DNA of 64,000 bases from Granulicella cerasi (GTDB taxonomy: Bacteria; Acidobacteriota; Terriglobia; Terriglobales; Acidobacteriaceae). Position 1 is the first letter of the stretch. Each line of letters starts with the position of its first letter. Of the stretch, positions 27,543 to 34,400 are shown piece after piece. The notes beneath the pieces are model-generated. The model saw only the letters and a program-made list of their open reading frames with translations, was not told where the DNA came from and did no database searches. The DNA is taken from NCBI RefSeq assembly GCF_025685575.1, contig NZ_JAGSYD010000003.1, positions 860,592 to 924,591 of the forward strand. Direction: 5' to 3'. The position numbers were made by a program, and so were the translations under genes.

Positions 27543-27556
27543 CCGCGCACAGATCA

Positions 27557-27595
27557 AAGCAAGGAGGGCAGCCATATTGGCTGCCCTCCTTGCTT
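27557..27595. terminator. Bidirectional hairpin terminator
   Basis: 18-base perfect arms (27557-27574 and 27578-27595, core GGAGGGCAGCCA) around a 3-base loop, with A-rich and T-rich outer ends. Serves the plus-strand barrel gene and the minus-strand efp. Confidence 0.88.
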
Positions 27596-27611
27596 GTTGC
27601 AGATGACTGGC

Positions 27612-28172
27612 TTATGCGCGAGACATGTAAGCGCCTTCAGCGGTGTCGATCTTGATGCGCTCGCCTTCATTGATGAACGGCGGCACCTGAACCACGAGAC
27701 CGGTCTCCATCTTGGCAGGCTTGGTCACCGACGAAGCCGTCGCCGACTTGATGCCCGGCTCGGTCTCAACGACAACCATCTCCACCGAGGTGGGCAGTTC
27801 GATACCGACGGGGTTGCCGTCGTGGAAGCTGACTTCGATCTGCAGGTTTGCCGTGAGGAACTCCACAGCATCACCCAGCGTGTCACGCTTCAGCGGCGTC
27901 TGCTCGAAGGTTTCCTGGTCCATGAAGTAGTAGTCGTCGCCGTCGTTGTAGAGGAACTCCATCTTGATCGACTCGACGTGCACGCGGTCGATGGGGTCCG
28001 GCGAGCGGAAACGCTCCACGAACATCGCACCCGTGCGGATGTTGCGCAGCTTGGCCTGGATGAAAGCGCGCAGGTTGCCGGGCGTACGGTGCTCAACGGA
28101 GAAAACAAGGTGGAGATCATCCTTGAACTTGATGATCATGCCGGGACGCATTTGTGTGGCGGGAATCGCCAT
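27612..28172 (-). CDS. efp: Elongation factor P
   Basis: 186 residues, normal length. It binds next to the ribosomal P-site tRNA to relieve stalling at polyproline. All three beta domains are present (RPGMIIKFKDDLHLVFSVEH, the middle domain to about 130, then the C-terminal SVTKPAKMETG and VPPFINEGERIKIDT). The tip loop, residues 30-36, reads TPGNLRA where many EF-Ps have PGKG with a modified Lys34; here the position holds Asn33 and no lysine. The gene follows the receiver-protein gene by 53 bases. Confidence 0.96.
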   Translation of the reverse strand: MAIPATQMRPGMIIKFKDDLHLVFSVEHRTPGNLRAFIQAKLRNIRTGAMFVERFRSPDPIDRVHVESIKMEFLYNDGDDYYFMDQETFEQTPLKRDTLGDAVEFLTANLQIEVSFHDGNPVGIELPTSVEMVVVETEPGIKSATASSVTKPAKMETGLVVQVPPFINEGERIKIDTAEGAYMSRA

Positions 28173-28225
28173 AAGAGAACTCCTCGTACAAGTGTTTGTG
28201 TCTTGCGATCCGGTGCGGTGGCTCG

Positions 28226-28687
28226 CTACCGGATGGAACCTGAATCATCACGCAGATACTTGATGAGCTGCGTGGGGTGGAGCGGCTTGGGGAGCAGCTC
28301 GAAGTCGTGGCCGCGCTCGCGAGCGCGCGAAAGAATCTCCATGGTGGCCGCCTGTCCGCTGAAGAGCACCACGCGGGTCTCGGGGCAGATCTCGCGGATG
28401 GCAATCGCCGCTTCCACACCATCGACCAGCGGCATCAGAACATCGCTCAACACGATCTCCGGGCAGTAACGGCGCGCGGCCTCGATGGCTTCCTTGCCAC
28501 CGTAGACGGCTTCGGCGATGAAGCCATTGCGATTCAGAATCTGCACGATCGTATCGGCGATCAGCATCTCATCGTCGACGACGAGGATGCGCGGGGCCGG
28601 AGCATGATTTTCCGCCTCATCCCCATCGGTCTTGAAGAACGTGGAATAAGGCTTTCGATCATCGATGCAGAACAGCGTCGGATTCAT
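28226..28687 (-). CDS. Stand-alone CheY-like response regulator
   Basis: About 153 residues: a 33-residue N-terminal extension and a single receiver domain with the acidic pocket DDE (38-40), phosphorylatable Asp82 (VLSDVLMP), a Ser in VVLFSG and Lys in LLPKPL. There is no output domain, so it likely works through protein contact or as a phosphorelay step. The GAF-PAS kinase is 146 bases upstream on the same strand and is its likely partner. The start is uncertain: ATG 28687 is preferred over ATG 28750 because the extra residues look non-coding. Confidence 0.85.
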   Translation of the reverse strand: MNPTLFCIDDRKPYSTFFKTDGDEAENHAPAPRILVVDDEMLIADTIVQILNRNGFIAEAVYGGKEAIEAARRYCPEIVLSDVLMPLVDGVEAAIAIREICPETRVVLFSGQAATMEILSRARERGHDFELLPKPLHPTQLIKYLRDDSGSIR

Positions 28688-28832
28688 CAATCTGGGTATC
28701 CTATGGGCAAGGGGCCTGGCCCAAAGCACAGCTTCGCTACGCATTTCCATCGCAGCTTCAGTTGCATTCTGAGCGGGAGTAGGTCAAGGCACAAGTGCTT
28801 CGCCTCTCCTTCACTAGTTTACCTGTAAACCC

Positions 28833-30587
28833 CTACTGGATAAAGGTTGAACCGGGGGCACCGAACGCATCTACCTCCCGGATTTGCGCCGGAAGGAAGA
28901 CCCGGAAGATCGTTCCGGTGGGCGGATCGGTCTTCGTGCGGAAGCCAATGGCGCCGCCCTGCTTCTCCACGATGCCCCGCGTCACCCACAGCCCGAGGCC
29001 GGTGCCGAGCGACTGCTTCGTCGTGAAAAACGGCGAGAAGAGGCGCGTTTGCACCTCCGGCGGGATGCCATGACCGCAATCGCTCATCAAAACCGAGACG
29101 CCGTTGATGCCCGATCGCTGGGCAATGCGCCCGCGAATCTGGATCGTCGTATCGACCTCAGAAGCTTCAATCGCGTTCACCAGCAGGTTGGAGAAAACTT
29201 GCTTGATTTCTCCCTGCAGACCAAAGATTCGAAGGTCGCCATCCACCTTCACGGTGCATTGCAGGCGTTTGCTCATCATCTTGCGGCTGAAGAGATCGAC
29301 AACGCCGTGCAACAACTCAGCAAGGTCAATCGAAGCTGGCCGCGTCGTGTCGCGATAGAAACCGAGCGTCTGCTGCGCGATCTGCGAGACGCGCGCAAGC
29401 TCGTTGTCTGCCGTCTCCAGCAGACGCTGTACGCTCGTGGGGATCGTCGGATCGGTCTTGCAGAGATAGACGAGGTTCGTAACCGCCTCGAGCGGATTAT
29501 TGATTTCGTGCGCAATCGTGGCTGCCAGACGACCGGTCGCCGCGAGCTTTTCGCTCTGCCGCAGGGCCGCTTCCTGGTTCTTGCGCTCGGTGATGTCCTG
29601 CACGGTGCCGCTGAGACCAACGCGTTCGCCGGTATGCTCATCCGTGACAACGATGCCCGAGATGGAGATCCAGCGCACGGTGTCGTCCTGCGCGAGGATG
29701 CGAAGCTCAGAGGCGTAAGTGTCCCCATCCTTCAGGCGATCCATCACGTTCGCAGGAACCCGGTCGAGGTCTTCCGGATGCACACGCTTCATGCGAAGAT
29801 CGTCTCGCTCGATGGCTGCAAACGGCTCCACGCCAAAGAGCCTCGCGCCCAGCTCGTCAAAGACGATCGCCTTTGTCTCGCGATTCCACGTCCATGTGCC
29901 GAAGCGTCCTGCATCAAGAGCCTGCTGCAGGCGCTGCGAAACCACCTGCTGCTCGTGTCGTGCTGAGTCCGCAGCAGCAAGCGCAGCCACGGTTTGTTCA
30001 GCCTCGCGGCGCAGATCCATGGTGAGTCGCATGTTGTCCATGGCGCCTGCCGCCTGCGAGGCCACCGTGCTGATCAGTGACGCTGTATACGCAGAGAAGA
30101 CATGCTCGGCCGGGTGCCCCAGCACGATGCAGCCAAGCTGCTCGCCCGTGCGTGTGAAGACAGGCACCGCAAGGTAACTGCAAACCTTCAAGCTCGATCG
30201 CTTCAGCGAATCCGAGGCCGCCGTCTCATGAATCTCTTCCAGGCGAAGGGTGTTGTGTTGCTTATGCGGGAGCAGGTCCGCGCGACGTTCGGTAAGCAGG
30301 TCGACGAACGCGTCACCCTCTTCGCCGGTGGTCATGTGCAACTCGTCGTGCTCGTTCTCGCTCCAGAAATTCTTGTAGATGAAGCCACCGAAGGCGGCTT
30401 CCGACAGCTTCATACTCGCGCTGAGCGCGTGCGCCACTGCGGCATCGATCGTGCGCGAACCAGCAAGCTGCAGGCCCGTGTCCACCAAAAGTCGGAGTTG
30501 TGATTCAGTTCGATCCACGTGATGCGCTACCGCCCCTAGCGAATCGGCGAAGTTGTTTTTCGACGCCGTATGAGTGCTTGGATGCAA
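28833..30587 (-). CDS. GAF-PAS sensor histidine kinase
   Basis: 584 residues, no membrane segment, so cytoplasmic. Order: GAF domain (about 30-190), short coiled coil (190-222), PAS domain with PAC motif (225-338, ending SGTVQDITERK), HisKA with phosphoacceptor His360 in IAHEINNPLEAV, then a HATPase domain with NLLVNAIEASE, DCGHGIP and GTGLGLWVTRG. The signal is unknown; GAF and PAS could bind a small ligand or cofactor. The start is a TTG without a clear ribosome site; an internal GTG at 30518 is an alternative. It probably phosphorylates the receiver protein encoded next. Confidence 0.9.
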   Translation of the reverse strand: MHPSTHTASKNNFADSLGAVAHHVDRTESQLRLLVDTGLQLAGSRTIDAAVAHALSASMKLSEAAFGGFIYKNFWSENEHDELHMTTGEEGDAFVDLLTERRADLLPHKQHNTLRLEEIHETAASDSLKRSSLKVCSYLAVPVFTRTGEQLGCIVLGHPAEHVFSAYTASLISTVASQAAGAMDNMRLTMDLRREAEQTVAALAAADSARHEQQVVSQRLQQALDAGRFGTWTWNRETKAIVFDELGARLFGVEPFAAIERDDLRMKRVHPEDLDRVPANVMDRLKDGDTYASELRILAQDDTVRWISISGIVVTDEHTGERVGLSGTVQDITERKNQEAALRQSEKLAATGRLAATIAHEINNPLEAVTNLVYLCKTDPTIPTSVQRLLETADNELARVSQIAQQTLGFYRDTTRPASIDLAELLHGVVDLFSRKMMSKRLQCTVKVDGDLRIFGLQGEIKQVFSNLLVNAIEASEVDTTIQIRGRIAQRSGINGVSVLMSDCGHGIPPEVQTRLFSPFFTTKQSLGTGLGLWVTRGIVEKQGGAIGFRTKTDPPTGTIFRVFLPAQIREVDAFGAPGSTFIQ

Positions 30588-30767
30588 CCGCGTCGAGCGC
30601 GGTCACTAGAAAACGCGGACATTGCTATGCACGCATCATCAAAAGGGCCCAGTGAACTTCTATGCGTCGAACATAAAGGATTCGCCTGCGGATCGCGCAT
30701 AACTTCGCAGCACCCTTTTCGCTACAGCAAATTGAGGGGCTGGCTTCAGGCGCATGCGCGCGCAAGC

Positions 30768-31373
30768 CTAGGGGCCGAAGTGGAAGTTGATACCAGCGCT
30801 GAGACGCAGTGTGTTCTGCTGATTCGTGGTGCCGTTCGGCAGCTTGGTGATGACGTACTGCGCATCGATCAAGCGCACATCAAATCGTTGATACGCATGG
30901 AGGTTCACACCACCACCGCCCATGTAAGTGAGGCCCGAAGCATGGTTCTGCACCACGCCATTCACCGGGTATTGCCCCGCAGTGGCCAGCGTGTAGCCGC
31001 CCTTGCCTTCGACGAAAACGCCAAGCTTGCGGTTCGTGGCCGTCGGCGTGATGTGGCCGAAGTTGTAGGTATAGCGCAGGCCACCGGTTCCTTCGATGTG
31101 CTGAATATCGATGTCCGTCAGCAGGTTTGTACCGGCGAGTCCCGTACCGCTGCCCACAACGCCGATGCCCTTCCAGAACGTGTAGCCGAGATCGATCGTC
31201 GCGCCACGCAGATAGAAGTAGTTCGTCGATGTGTTCGCGCCCACAAACTTCGAACGCTCCTGCGTGTACATCATGCCGAGGTCATACGAACGCTGCGCCG
31301 CAGCCTTCTGCGGCATGGCCGCCAGCAGCGCCAGCGCCACCGCGCCGCACAGCGTCGCTGTAAGCTTCTGCAT
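30768..31373 (-). CDS. Outer-membrane beta-barrel protein
   Basis: About 201 residues from the ATG at 31373, which has GGAAG 10 bases upstream and opens a clean signal peptide (LTATLCGAVALALLAAM, ending AAAQ). The mature part is barrel-like (SYDLGMMYTQERSKF, GLRYTYNFGH, VFVEGKGGYTLA, LTYMGGGGVNLHA) and ends SAGINFHFGP. It follows the giant repeat protein on the same strand and may be its outer-membrane partner, which is only an inference from position. Confidence 0.72.
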   Translation of the reverse strand: MQKLTATLCGAVALALLAAMPQKAAAQRSYDLGMMYTQERSKFVGANTSTNYFYLRGATIDLGYTFWKGIGVVGSGTGLAGTNLLTDIDIQHIEGTGGLRYTYNFGHITPTATNRKLGVFVEGKGGYTLATAGQYPVNGVVQNHASGLTYMGGGGVNLHAYQRFDVRLIDAQYVITKLPNGTTNQQNTLRLSAGINFHFGP

Positions 31374-31406
31374 CCACGAGTTTCTTCCGCTGTCACGCAT
31401 GGGTTT

Positions 31407-34400
31407 TTATTGGACCGTCAACGTAAGCGTAACCGAGCGAGTGAGCGTTCCGGAGGTTCCGGTGACTACAACTTGGTACGTCTGGGGTGCAGAACCGTAA
31501 TAACCGTCGCTCGTGGAGTTCAAGCAGCCGGTCAACGCCGTGAGAGGAAGAGCGAAGATCGCAAGCATGAGCAGCTTCGCCATGCGGCGACGACGCTTGA
31601 ACGCGAGCAGCGGCAGGCCGAAGATCGCCACCGAAAGTGGAGCGAGTCGCTGCGACATCGGGCGCGGGGCAGACGGAGCGGCCATGGCCTTCACAGCCGG
31701 CGGCGTGATCGCCACCGTGAACGCAGTCTCTGCATCGCCAGCGGCCATCGAAGCTGGCGTGGTGACGACCTTTGCGCCGGTCGGAGCGCCGCTCGTTGTG
31801 AACGTGATCGCTCCCGCGAAGGTCGAGCCGCCCAGCGGCGAAGCCAGCAGCTTGTACGTCGCGGTGCTGCCACCGGTGATCGAATACGACGATGAGCCAC
31901 CGCTCGCAATATTGAGCGCGAAGTCTTCTACAAGCTCGGGATACTGCGCCGAGGCTGAACCCGTGTAGTTGCCATCGCCCTGGTAGGTAGCGACGAGGTT
32001 GTGCGTGCCGATGGTGCTGAAGAGCACGTTCGACAGCGTTGCCGTACCGTTGCTCAGCGCCGCAGAGCCCACCGTTGCGCCGCCGTCGGTGAAGATCACC
32101 GTCCCCGTCGGCACAGCCGTGCCTGAACCCGCGTTAGAGACAACTGCGGTCAGCGTCACTGCGTTGCCGATCAGCGTCGGGTTCGCAGAGCTGGTCATCG
32201 TAGTCGTAGAGGTCGTCTGTGCCGAGGTGACCAGGACGCCGTTGCTCGTGCCTGCAAGCGTGCCGCTAGTAGCGGTGATCGTTTGCGTGCCGAGCGTGCT
32301 CAACTGCACGCCCGTCGACGGAGCGACGAAGGTATGCACGCCAGCATCGGCTGTCGTGAAGGTGTAGCTGTTGCCACCGTAGAACTTCGCCGTGGTATCG
32401 CTGGAGGTGAAGGCTACGGTGCCGGTGTACCCCGCAGCCGTAGCGCCGTTCGCGCCCGTCGCCGTGATGGTGAAGCTCACCGTGCCGCCAGCCTTGATCG
32501 TCGCAGGCGTCGCCACGATGGTGAAGCCCGTCGCCACCGCGTTTACCGTGACCGTGTTGCTGGTGCCGACCATCGTACCGCTGGTGGCGGTGATGGTCTG
32601 CGTGCCCGCGGTGTTCAACGTGGCGCCTGCGGTGAACGTGTGCACACCGTTGTCAGCCGAGGTGAAGGTGTAGCTCGTGACACCGAACTTCGCCGCAGCA
32701 TCGCTTGAGCTGCAGACCACAGTGCCCGTGTAGCCCGTCGCCACGCTGCCCGAAGCGTTCATCGCGGAGATCGTGTAGCTCACGCTTTGGCCCGCATCGA
32801 TGGTCGTCGGCGTCGCCGTCACCTTGAATGCCGTTGCGGGCGCAGCGTTCACCACGACGCCGTTGCTGGTGCCGGTGAGTGTGCCGCTCGTGGCCGTGAT
32901 CGTCTGCGTACCAGTCGTGTAGAGGTCCGCCGCTGCGCTGCCGGTGAAGGTGTGCACGCCAGCATCGGCGGTGGTGAACGTGTAGCTGGAACCGCCGAGG
33001 AATTTCGCCGCGCTATCGCTCGAGGTCAACGCGATCGTGCCCGTGTAGCCCGTCGCCGTCGCGCCGTTCGCACCCGTTGCCGTGATGGTGAAGCTGACCG
33101 CACCACCCGAGGTGATGCTCGTCGGCGTGGCCACGATCGTGAACGCGGTAGCCGTCGGCGGGTTCACGACGACACCGTTGCTCGTGCCGGTGAGCGTGCC
33201 GCTCGTCGCGGTGATCGTCTGTGTGCCAGTGGTGTAGAGGTTCGCAGCAGCGCCACCGGTGAAGGTGTGCGTGCCTGCGTCAGCGGCCGTGAAGACATAC
33301 GTCGTGCCGCCCAGGAACTTCACAGCGCTATCGCTCGAAGCCAGCGCCACCGTACCGGTGAAGCCCGTCGCCGTCGTGCCGGTCGAACCCACTGCAGTAA
33401 TCGTGAAGCTGACCGCGCCGCCCGAAGCAATGCTCGTCGGTGTGGCCACGATGGTGAACGCAGTAGCCGTCGGCGGGTTCACTACGACACCGTTGCTCGT
33501 GCCGGTGAGCGTGCCGCTCGTGGCCGAGATCGTTTGCGTGCCCGTCGTGTAGAGCTGCGCCGCTGCACTGCCGGTGAAGGTGTGCACGCCGGCGTCAGCG
33601 GTCGTGAAGGTATACGTCGTGCCGGCGAGGAACTTCACAGCGCTATCGCTGGAGGTCAGCGCGACCGTGCCGGTATAGCCCGTCGCCGTTGCGCCCGAGG
33701 AACTCACTGCCGTGATCGTGAAGCTGACAGCATCGCCAGAGTTCACGCTGGCAGGCGTTGCGACAATCTTGAACGCAGTCGCCGTCGGCGGGTTCACCAC
33801 CACACCGTTGCTGGTGCCGGTGAGCGTGCCGCTCGTGGCTGTGATCGTCTGCGTGCCCGTCGTGTAAAGCTGCACCGCAGAGGTGAACGTGTGCGCACCC
33901 GCATCCGCCGTGGTGAACGTATAGCTCGTCACACCGAACTTCGCGGCGCTGTCGCTCGACGTAAAGGCCACCGTACCGGTGAAGCCCGTGGCCGTCGCGC
34001 CCGAAGATCCAAGCGCGGTAACGGTGTAGCTCACCGAATCGCCCGAGGTGATTGCCGTCGGCGTCGCCACAATCTTGAACGAAGCTGCGGTCGGCGGGTT
34101 CACGAGAATGCCGTTGCTCGTGCCCGTCAACGTGCCGCTCGTGCCCGTGATCGTCTGCGTGCCGGTCGTGTAAAGCTGCACCGCAGCGGTGAAGGTGTGG
34201 ACGCCTGCGTCGGCGGTCGTAAACGTGTAGCTCGTTGCGCCGAATTTCGCGGCGCTGTCGCTCGACGTGAAGACTACCGTGCCGGTGTAGCCCGTGGCGG
34301 TCGCGCCGGTGCTGCTGACGGCGGTGACCGTATAGCTCACCGAATCACCCGAGGCGATCGTCGTCGGCGTCGCCACAATCTTGAACGCGGCTGCAGTCGG

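Noticed and set aside
26565-27575. A long upstream extension of the acylphosphatase frame
   Set aside because: It is antisense to the outer-membrane protein gene; the acylphosphatase signature begins right after the ATG at 26564 and the resulting length is normal.
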